Positions 7,831-15,235 of a stretch of 64,000 nucleotides of DNA are shown piece after piece. The notes under the pieces are model-generated. The model ran no database searches. It saw only the letters and a program-made list of their open reading frames with translations, and was not told the origin of the DNA. The number at the start of each line of letters is the position of its first letter. Within the stretch, counting starts at the first letter, position 1. The DNA comes from JBOGCH01 sp051656645 (lineage in GTDB: Bacteria; Bacteroidota; Bacteroidia; Bacteroidales; Marinifilaceae): assembly GCA_051656645.1 (NCBI GenBank), contig JBOGCH010000040.1:62001-126000 (forward strand). The letters run 5' to 3'. The position numbers and the translations under genes were made by a program.

Positions 7831-9168
7831 TTAAGGACGTTCCGTTATCCTCATTCCACTTATTCTTGATTTGTTGAGTAACGAAGATTGTATAGGTTTA
7901 AGCAGAGTTCCTGCAGTAGTAGTTGTTGTTGCATTAGCTTGTACTAAATTCCATTTAACTAAAGCAGCATTTAACAATCGCTCCTCTTTATCGCCAAACT
8001 CTTTAATGATTATTTCACCTACATCCTGCAAATATTTGTCAGGATTTATGCCATTGCTAGAGCTTTGGACATCGTTACTATTTAATACCTTAGCTGTTAT
8101 TGGGTGAAGAATCCAAGGATATTTGTTGTCTTTATACTCTTGAGAAGCTACGTTCTTACCTTCTGTCTCCTCTCCTATTACATATAGACCACTATTATAT
8201 GGTTTTAAACAATGTATTAACGCTTCGGATGCGGATGCTGAGTAACGGGAAGTTAATACCACAATATCCTCAATATTGTTTTTTGTTTTTGGTGATTCAA
8301 ATTTATATACAATTTTCTCTTCCCTATTGTTTTGAAGCATACAAAGCACTTTACCACCGTTATAAGGCATGATAAGTGAGGATAGTTTATTTAGAGTGGT
8401 AAGATATCCGCCTGGATTGTAGCGTACATCTACAACAAGTTTGTTGACTCCTTTAGTTTGGAATTTCTCAAATATGTTCTCCAACTGTTGATCATAGTCA
8501 CCAGGTTTATAGAAACTATTAAACACGATATAACCAACTCTTTGTGATCCGTAGTTGTAAATAGTATCTAACAGAAGAGGAGTTTCGTCAATGGCACGAG
8601 CGGCATCAATAGCTACCCAACGAACATTTTTATTATCGATAAGATACTTTTGTTTTTCATCATCATAACTTATACTAACTAAGCCAAGGGTAGTAGCCCC
8701 GCCGGATTGTAAAGCTGAATATTCCTTTATAGAACTATCTGTTTTATTATCTTTATACATTATACAATCACCTCTTTTAATTTTCCCGAATGCCGGGGAG
8801 TTAGGATAAACGGCGATTATCTGATATAAATATTCATTACTTACTTTATACTGAATATAATCTAGACCATAGGAGATGGTTTGAGGGGAAGCCTTTGATA
8901 CATAATCGTCATTGGGTTCGATGTATGAATAATAATAGTTGTTATCACTATTACCGTCACTGGCAGATAACATTGAAGCAAAAAATGTTTTGGCATCTTG
9001 CGAATAATCAAGCGTTTTATTAATTTCGTTATTCCATAGATAATCCTTTCGCATGGTTGTTTCTATCCATGTTAATGTTTCGGAAGGAGTAGTTGATGAG
9101 TTTTTGTTATCTTTTGAACATGATAATATTAAAAAGACAAGTGTAGCATTTAGTAGTAGTTTCTTCAT
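7831..9168 (-). CDS. S41-family (C-terminal-processing type) peptidase, lipoprotein
   Basis: Predicted surface or periplasmic serine protease of 445 residues. The N-terminus is a lipoprotein signal with lipobox ending LILSC, so Cys17 would be lipidated. A PDZ-like region (about residues 90-170) is followed by the S41 peptidase core, including VVDVRYNPGGY and VVLTSRYSASASEAL with the nucleophile Ser in the SASASE segment. The last 30 residues (TTTTTAGTLL and an R-rich end) look like a low-complexity extension. It is transcribed alone, divergently from the YjiH-type gene, with its own -7 box at 9221-9228. The substrate is unknown. Confidence 0.85.
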   Translation of the reverse strand: MKKLLLNATLVFLILSCSKDNKNSSTTPSETLTWIETTMRKDYLWNNEINKTLDYSQDAKTFFASMLSASDGNSDNNYYYSYIEPNDDYVSKASPQTISYGLDYIQYKVSNEYLYQIIAVYPNSPAFGKIKRGDCIMYKDNKTDSSIKEYSALQSGGATTLGLVSISYDDEKQKYLIDNKNVRWVAIDAARAIDETPLLLDTIYNYGSQRVGYIVFNSFYKPGDYDQQLENIFEKFQTKGVNKLVVDVRYNPGGYLTTLNKLSSLIMPYNGGKVLCMLQNNREEKIVYKFESPKTKNNIEDIVVLTSRYSASASEALIHCLKPYNSGLYVIGEETEGKNVASQEYKDNKYPWILHPITAKVLNSNDVQSSSNGINPDKYLQDVGEIIIKEFGDKEERLLNAALVKWNLVQANATTTTTAGTLLKPIQSSLLNKSRISGMRITERP

Positions 9169-9220
9169 TATGTAACAATGTTTAAATAATTCGTAAATTT
9201 ATTATTTTTATATTGTAATT

Positions 9221-9228
9221 CAAATCTA
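9221..9228 (-). promoter_or_regulatory. candidate -7 box (TAGATTTG) for the S41 gene
   Basis: Matches the Bacteroidetes TAnnTTTG consensus, 53 bp upstream of the start codon. No convincing -33 TTTG is seen at the ideal distance. Confidence 0.45.
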
Positions 9229-9266
9229 TTATACAAGACTTATCAGCTACTAAACAACAAAACAAC

Positions 9267-9274
9267 TATTTTTG
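9267..9274 (+). promoter_or_regulatory. candidate -7 box (TATTTTTG) for the YjiH-type gene
   Basis: Matches TAnnTTTG, 24 bp upstream of the ATG at 9299. The -33 element is not clear. Confidence 0.45.
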
Positions 9275-9298
9275 TAGGAATTTTAATGTGCGCTAATT

Positions 9299-10636
9299 AT
9301 GACCAACAAATCCTTATTGAAATTTATTGTCCCTTCGGCGATTGGGGTATTATTGTTTATATTCCCTGTAATTTCGGCAGGGAGCATTACAATACCTATA
9401 GCCTTACTTTCTAAGAAAGTAGTAACGTTATTAACACCAATAGCACCATGGTTAGTGGCTGCATTAGTGTTAATAGCATCCATCTCGGTATTATTTACAC
9501 GTTTATTTAAACCACAACGTGTAATGAGGGATCCTTATTTAAAGTCTCTGCTTTATCCAAACTTGTTTTGGAGCGTAGTACGTTTTATGGGGCTTGCCAT
9601 TATCACCATGTTGTTATTTAAAATAGGTCCGGAATGGGTATGGAGTGATAATACAGGTGGTTTGGTTTTGAATGATTTATTGCCTATTTTATTATCAGTC
9701 TTCGTACTTGCAGGTTTATTCCTGCCATTATTACTCAATTTTGGTTTATTGGAGTTTATTGGAGCATTACTGACTAAAGTGATGCGTCCGGTATTTAAAT
9801 TACCGGGCCGGGCTTCAATTGATTGTGTTGCCTCATGGCTTGGCGATGGCACTATTGGTGTACTTTTAACATCCAAACAATATGAGCAAGGATATTATAC
9901 ACAAAAGGAAGCAGCCATAATTGGTACTACATTCTCTGCTGTTTCCATTACCTTTAGTTTAGTGGTTATTGAGACTGTGGGACTAGGAAATATGTTTGTT
10001 CCTTTTTATGCCACAGTAACCTTGGCCGGATTTGTTGCTGCTATTGTTGTACCACGTATCCCACCTTTATCGCGTAAAAAAGATACTTATTATAATGGTC
10101 AAGCCGGACAAAACGCAGAAGTCATTCCACAGGGATACACAACCTTTCAGTGGGGCGTTAAACAAGCTACGGAGAAAGCTGTAAGCAACTTTAGTTTTAA
10201 GAAAGTGGTTATAGAAGGACTTCAAAACGTATTTGATATGTGGATTGGAGTTATTCCTGTAGTTCTTACGGTGGGTACTAGTGCGCTGATTATAGCCGAA
10301 TATACAAGTATTTTTCAATGGTTGGGCGTACCGTTTATCCCCCTATTAAAATTATTGCAGATACCTGAGGCTGCAGCAGCCTCACAAACTATGGTTGTAG
10401 GTTTTGCTGATATGTTTATCCCGTCAGTTATGGCAGCTGGACTAATAACATCTCCACTTACGAAATTTGTTATTGCAGCACTTTCTGTTACACAGCTTAT
10501 TTATATGGCGGAGGTTGGCGGCCTACTATTAGGATCTAAGATTCCTATTTCGCTAAAAGATTTAATCGTTGTCTTTTTGCTTAGAACATTGGTAACTTTA
10601 CCAGTAATTGCCTTAGTGGCGCATTTATTGTTTTAA
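9299..10636 (+). CDS. YjiH-type inner-membrane protein with nucleoside-recognition (Gate) domains
   Basis: Polytopic membrane protein of 445 residues with about ten hydrophobic segments. The sequence resembles the YjiH family: an N-terminal VPSAIGVLLFIFPV, and two nucleoside-recognition-like regions around GDGTIGVLLTSKQYEQGYYT (residues 180-200) and VVGFADMFIPSVMAAGLI (residues 363-380), the second typical of Gate domains. It is probably a transporter or channel; the substrate is not known for this family. It is a single-gene unit followed by a strong terminator and then by nadA. Confidence 0.8.
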   Translation: MTNKSLLKFIVPSAIGVLLFIFPVISAGSITIPIALLSKKVVTLLTPIAPWLVAALVLIASISVLFTRLFKPQRVMRDPYLKSLLYPNLFWSVVRFMGLAIITMLLFKIGPEWVWSDNTGGLVLNDLLPILLSVFVLAGLFLPLLLNFGLLEFIGALLTKVMRPVFKLPGRASIDCVASWLGDGTIGVLLTSKQYEQGYYTQKEAAIIGTTFSAVSITFSLVVIETVGLGNMFVPFYATVTLAGFVAAIVVPRIPPLSRKKDTYYNGQAGQNAEVIPQGYTTFQWGVKQATEKAVSNFSFKKVVIEGLQNVFDMWIGVIPVVLTVGTSALIIAEYTSIFQWLGVPFIPLLKLLQIPEAAAASQTMVVGFADMFIPSVMAAGLITSPLTKFVIAALSVTQLIYMAEVGGLLLGSKIPISLKDLIVVFLLRTLVTLPVIALVAHLLF

Positions 10637-10659
10637 GAAGGACAATTAACAAAATATTG

Positions 10660-10706
10660 ATATCAACATAGCCCGTTGTATTGCGCGGTTATGTTGATAT
10701 TTTTGT
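10660..10706 (+). terminator. intrinsic terminator after the YjiH-type gene
   Basis: 11-bp perfect stem (10660-10670 with 10690-10700) followed by TTTTG. Confidence 0.8.
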
Positions 10707-10716
10707 AATCTTTAAT

Positions 10717-10724
10717 TATCTTTG
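10717..10724 (+). promoter_or_regulatory. candidate -7 box (TATCTTTG) for nadA
   Basis: Matches TAnnTTTG, with a TTG at 10694-10696 twenty bases upstream as a -33 element. The ATG of nadA is 20 bp downstream, so the leader would be short. The -33 element lies in the preceding terminator stem. Confidence 0.55.
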
Positions 10725-10744
10725 AGGCCATAAATATAAATATC

Positions 10745-11671
10745 ATGACACATAACGAGATTGTTGAACGAATTGAACAGCTTAAGAAAGAGAAAAATGC
10801 TGTCATTCTAGCACATTACTATACTCGCCCGGAGGTTCAGGATATTGCCGATTATTTAGGTGATTCGCTGGGTTTATCGCACGAGGCAGCCGCTACAAAA
10901 GCGGATATAATTGTTTTTTGCGGGGTACACTTTATGGCAGAGACAGCTTCGATTATATCTCCTAATAAAAAAGTATTAATCCCTGACACAAGCGCAGGCT
11001 GCTCCCTAGCAGAAAGCGTAACGGGTTATGACCTTAAAAAATGGAAGGAAGCCAATCCGGACGGTGTTGTGGTTAGCTATGTAAATACAACCGCCGAGGT
11101 AAAGGCATGGACAGATATTTGTTGTACTTCCTCTAACGCCTTAGAAGTAGTGAAAAGTATTCCTGCCGATAAGAAGGTACTTTTTTGTCCTGACAAAAAT
11201 TTGGGAGGATATATTCAAAAAGTAACAGGACGCCAAATGGAGATTTGGTCTGGGGATTGTTGCGTACATGAACGCTTAACATCGAAAGTTATCAAGGATC
11301 GATTGGCTGAATATCCGGAAGCCGATATCTTAATTCACCCTGAGTCAAATTGCTCATCGGACACTGAGATCTTAGAAATGCAACAAGCTTATTTCTATTC
11401 AACTGCCGGCATGATTAAACATGCAAAAGAGTCGGACAAAAAACAATTTATTGTAGCTACTGAGATTGAAACGATCCATAAGTTACAAAAAGATAATCCG
11501 GAAAAAGAGTTTATCCCTATTACCAAGACAACGGTATGCGGGCAGATGAAGAAAGTAACGCTTGAAAAGGTGCTTGAAGCATTGGAAACAGAACAGCCGG
11601 AAGTAAAAGTACCGACACATCATAGTGACAGCGCTATTGTATCGATTACTCGGATGATGGAAATTAAATAA
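10745..11671 (+). CDS. nadA: quinolinate synthase
   Basis: Iron-sulfur enzyme condensing iminoaspartate with dihydroxyacetone phosphate to quinolinate in de novo NAD synthesis. The protein has 308 residues. Family motifs are AHYYTRPEVQDIADYLGDS near the N-terminus, FCGVHFMAETA with Cys59, the DTSAGCSLA segment, HPESNC, and TTVCGQMKKVTLEK near the C-terminus, providing the cluster cysteines. It has its own candidate promoter and is followed 29 bp later by pheT. nadB and nadC are not in the window. Confidence 0.96.
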   Translation: MTHNEIVERIEQLKKEKNAVILAHYYTRPEVQDIADYLGDSLGLSHEAAATKADIIVFCGVHFMAETASIISPNKKVLIPDTSAGCSLAESVTGYDLKKWKEANPDGVVVSYVNTTAEVKAWTDICCTSSNALEVVKSIPADKKVLFCPDKNLGGYIQKVTGRQMEIWSGDCCVHERLTSKVIKDRLAEYPEADILIHPESNCSSDTEILEMQQAYFYSTAGMIKHAKESDKKQFIVATEIETIHKLQKDNPEKEFIPITKTTVCGQMKKVTLEKVLEALETEQPEVKVPTHHSDSAIVSITRMMEIK

Positions 11672-11700
11672 GAAATAATCAACATAACATACAACTTACC

Positions 11701-14151
11701 ATGAATATCTCGCTTAATTGGCTTAAAGAGTACATAGACATTAATCTTCCTGCAGAGGAGATTGCTAAAATATTAACCAATATCGGTCTTGAAGTAGGCG
11801 GTATTGAGGAGTTTGAATCTATCCGCGGAGGTTTAAAAGGACTTGTTGTTGGAGAGGTTAAAACATGCGAAGATCATGCAGACTCGGATCATTTACATGT
11901 TACAACTGTTGATTTAGGCAACGGTGAATTTACGCCTATTGTTTGTGGCGCGCCTAATGTAGCTGCCGGACAAAAAGTAATTGTTGCTACTGTAGGAACT
12001 GTACTTTATGATGGCGATAATGAGTTTGTTATAAAGAAATCGAAAATACGTGGTGAAGTTTCAGAAGGCATGATTTGTGCTGAGGACGAGATTGGCGTGG
12101 GAGCATCACATGACGGTATTATTGTTTTACCGGCAGAAACTCCTGTAGGAATGCCTGCAGCCGAATACTATAATGTTTCGAATGATACCATTATTGAAGT
12201 GGACATTACTCCTAACCGTATAGACGGGGCATCAGTAATAGGTGTTGCACGCGATTTAGCTGCCTATTTAAAACAAACAGATGCTAATGCAGCATACAAA
12301 TTACCATCGGTAGAGGATTTCAAAGTTGACAGAACTGACTCTCCTATCGCGATACGCATAGAGCGTGCTGAAGCGTGCCATCGTTATGCTGGTATATGCG
12401 TTGAGAATGTAAAAGTAGCTCCATCGCCAGAGTGGTTACAAAGCCGTCTACGTTCAATTGGACTTACTCCTATCAATAATGTTGTTGACGTTACTAATTT
12501 CATTCTTTTTGAATTGGGTCAGCCTTTACATGCATTTGATAAGGCTAAGATTAAAGGAAATGAGGTTGTTGTTAAGACTATGGAGCAAGGAACAAAATTT
12601 GTTACCCTTGACGGAGTTGAGCGTACTTTGGATAAGGACGATTTAATGATATGTAATGAAAACGAACCGATGTGTATTGCGGGTGTTTTTGGTGGATTAG
12701 AAAGTGGTATCACAGAACAAACAACCAACGTATTTATTGAGAGTGCTTACTTTGATTCGGTATTTGTACGTAAAACAGCACGTCGTCATGGTTTAAGTAC
12801 AGACGCTTCTTTCCGTTTTGAACGTGGTACAGATCCAAACATGGTGATCCGTGCGTTAAAACGCGCAGCTCTTTTAATTAAGGAAGTTGCAGGAGGAGAA
12901 ATAGCTTCAGAAATTATTGATATATACCCTACTCCAGTAACACCTTTCGAGGTAACATTACGCTATGCACAAGTAGACCGTTTACTTGGTAAACAAATAG
13001 GACATGATACTATAAAGTCTATCGTTACTGCTTTAGAAATGGAAGTTGTAAGCGAAACGGCTGAGACATTGGTTTTAAACGTGCCTGTGTATCGTGTAGA
13101 TGTGCAACGCGAGTGTGATGTGATTGAAGATATTTTACGTATCTATGGTTTCAATAATATTGAGGTTCCTGCTAAGGTAAATTCAACACTTGGATTTAGT
13201 CATCATCCGGACGATTACAAGTTGAAAAACAATATTGGAGATATGCTTGCTGCAAATGGATTTGCGGAGATAATGAATAACTCACTTACCAAATCGGCTT
13301 ACTTCGAAGAAATGGAGAGCTTTAAAGCTGATAATACAGTTATTCTATGTAATCCACTTAGTTCAGATCTTAATGCTATGCGTCAGTCATTATTGTTTGG
13401 CGGATTAGAATCATTGGCTTATAACATTAATCGTAGAAGCGGCAGCTTACGTATGTTTGAATTTGGAAAATCATATACATTCCATTTAAATGACGACATA
13501 GATCACCATACGCGTTACCGTGAGGAGGATCGTTTAGCTTTATTTATTACAGGAAGTAAAGACACATTAAGTTGGAACGCTCCCGAAGTAAAATCGGACT
13601 TCTTTAACTTAAAGGCATATTGTGAGATGATACTTACACGTTTAGGCATTAAAGCTGATGAACTAAAAACGGAGAGTACGCAAGGTGATATCTATCGCGA
13701 TGGATTGGATTACTATTTAAACGGACAAGTTGTACTTTCTATGGGTATTGTTAGCAAAAAAGTACTTAAGCGCGTCGATATTAAACAGGATGTATTCTAT
13801 GCAGAGTTCTCATGGGAAGCATTAATGAAGGCTGTTAAAAACAAGAAGATTGTTTTTGTGCCAATGCCTAAGTTCCCAGCAGTGAAACGTGACCTTGCTT
13901 TACTAGTTGACAAAAAAGTTACATTTAAAGAGCTTCGTGATATTGCATATCGTACTGAGAAGAAATTATTGACCGATGTTACTTTATTTGATGTATACGA
14001 AGGAGAGAAACTTGGAGCAGATAAGAAATCATACGCGTTGAGTTACACTATTCTTGATACGGAGAAAACACTTACAGATAAGCAGATTGACAAAATCATG
14101 AATAAACTTATTGGTACATATAAGCATCAATTAGGAGCTGAGATTCGTTAA
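11701..14151 (+). CDS. pheT: phenylalanyl-tRNA synthetase beta subunit
   Basis: Beta chain of the alpha2-beta2 PheRS that charges tRNA-Phe. The protein has 816 residues, normal for bacterial long-form PheT. The order is: N-terminal MNISLNWLKEYI, an EMAP/OB-fold tRNA-binding domain (about residues 40-150, VVGEVKTCEDHADSDHL), B3/B4 editing domain (about 210-390), B5 (about 400-475), the catalytic-like domain, and a C-terminal ferredoxin-like anticodon-binding domain starting at about FPAVKRDLALLVD. It probably follows nadA in one transcript (29-bp gap). pheS is elsewhere. Confidence 0.96.
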   Translation: MNISLNWLKEYIDINLPAEEIAKILTNIGLEVGGIEEFESIRGGLKGLVVGEVKTCEDHADSDHLHVTTVDLGNGEFTPIVCGAPNVAAGQKVIVATVGTVLYDGDNEFVIKKSKIRGEVSEGMICAEDEIGVGASHDGIIVLPAETPVGMPAAEYYNVSNDTIIEVDITPNRIDGASVIGVARDLAAYLKQTDANAAYKLPSVEDFKVDRTDSPIAIRIERAEACHRYAGICVENVKVAPSPEWLQSRLRSIGLTPINNVVDVTNFILFELGQPLHAFDKAKIKGNEVVVKTMEQGTKFVTLDGVERTLDKDDLMICNENEPMCIAGVFGGLESGITEQTTNVFIESAYFDSVFVRKTARRHGLSTDASFRFERGTDPNMVIRALKRAALLIKEVAGGEIASEIIDIYPTPVTPFEVTLRYAQVDRLLGKQIGHDTIKSIVTALEMEVVSETAETLVLNVPVYRVDVQRECDVIEDILRIYGFNNIEVPAKVNSTLGFSHHPDDYKLKNNIGDMLAANGFAEIMNNSLTKSAYFEEMESFKADNTVILCNPLSSDLNAMRQSLLFGGLESLAYNINRRSGSLRMFEFGKSYTFHLNDDIDHHTRYREEDRLALFITGSKDTLSWNAPEVKSDFFNLKAYCEMILTRLGIKADELKTESTQGDIYRDGLDYYLNGQVVLSMGIVSKKVLKRVDIKQDVFYAEFSWEALMKAVKNKKIVFVPMPKFPAVKRDLALLVDKKVTFKELRDIAYRTEKKLLTDVTLFDVYEGEKLGADKKSYALSYTILDTEKTLTDKQIDKIMNKLIGTYKHQLGAEIR

Positions 14152-14162
14152 TTGAAAGCTTT

Positions 14163-14210
14163 AATATAAAACAGCCGCGCCGGAGGAATCTGGCGCGGCT
14201 GTTTTATATT
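14163..14210. terminator. bidirectional terminator between pheT and the SDR gene
   Basis: Perfect 19-bp stem (14163-14181 with 14192-14210), GC-rich in the middle and A/T-rich at the base, with a 10-nt loop. It gives a T-run on both strands and serves both convergent genes. It overlaps the SDR stop codon by two bases. Confidence 0.9.
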
Positions 14211-14985
14211 AATCTAAGGTTTGGACACCTCCTCCATTTACGAAGAGTACTTGTCCACTAACCCATGATGATATGGGCGCTGCAAAATAAAGTACAGCTC
14301 CCGCAATATCCGACACCTCCCCTAGGCGTTTGATAGGCGTATGCTGTAACATTCTTTCCTCGATCTGCGGAGTTAATACAGTTGCCAATGCGTGTGTACG
14401 TGTTGCTCCCGGGCCAACATTATTGATACGAACATTCATTGGGCCAAAATCAAACGCTAAATTAGCTGCCATATGATTTAATGCTGCTTTAGAGGATGCA
14501 TATATACTCATATCCGGACTTTTATTAATGCTTCCCATTGAGGTTATATTGATAATACTACCATATCCGGATTTGGCCATATGGGGAACGGATAGTTGAC
14601 AAAGACGCCACGCACTGAATAAATTGAGATGAAAAATCTTATCCACATACGCTACATCAATAGCAAATGGATTTTCCTTCCCACCACCGCCACCTCCGGC
14701 ATTATTTACCAAGATATTTACAGTTCCGTATTTCTTTACGGTTTCATCAATGAGTTTAACCAGATCCTCGTCCTTGAGTACGTTACATTCAATTGCTATT
14801 GCGTCTCCCCCTAAGCGTTTAATGCCATCAACCACCTCCTGTGCTTTATTTAGAGCTAAATCTCCAACAACAACCTTGGCGCCAGCACTGGCAAGAATCT
14901 CGCAACATCCTTTCCCGATACCATCTCCACCGCCAGTAACTACTGCTACCTTGTCTTTAAGTGAGAATAAATTATTTATGTCCAT
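14209..14985 (-). CDS. short-chain dehydrogenase, 7-alpha-hydroxysteroid dehydrogenase-like
   Basis: NAD(P)-dependent classical SDR of 258 residues. It has the TGGGDGIG cofactor motif, NNAGGGGGG, ITSM with the catalytic Ser region, and the YASSK active-site Tyr/Lys pair. Several stretches recall the E. coli 7-alpha-hydroxysteroid dehydrogenase HdhA: NNAGGGG, HTPIKRLG, SSWVSGQ and the terminal GGGVQTLD. Such enzymes oxidise the 7-alpha hydroxyl of bile acids in gut bacteria. The bile-acid role is inferred from remembered similarity and needs activity data; another 3-oxoacyl or sugar dehydrogenase role is possible. It is a single-gene unit, convergent with pheT. Confidence 0.75.
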   Translation of the reverse strand: MDINNLFSLKDKVAVVTGGGDGIGKGCCEILASAGAKVVVGDLALNKAQEVVDGIKRLGGDAIAIECNVLKDEDLVKLIDETVKKYGTVNILVNNAGGGGGGKENPFAIDVAYVDKIFHLNLFSAWRLCQLSVPHMAKSGYGSIINITSMGSINKSPDMSIYASSKAALNHMAANLAFDFGPMNVRINNVGPGATRTHALATVLTPQIEERMLQHTPIKRLGEVSDIAGAVLYFAAPISSWVSGQVLFVNGGGVQTLD

Positions 14986-15235
14986 AAATATATCTTTTAA
15001 ATTTATTTTCTGTTATACGTAATGGAGGATTGGAGTTACGAGTTGTATGGTAACTTATCTCTATACTAACATTTATATGCACTTTGTAAAGGCCTTAAGT
15101 ACCATATTATATACATTTTATCATCCAATTAACGTAATAATTAAATGTAGCAACATATTCTAAAACAAACCAAGTTGGTTTGCAATATTTACAGCTTCTT
15201 ATTACTTTTATAGTATAAACATTTATAATGAATCG

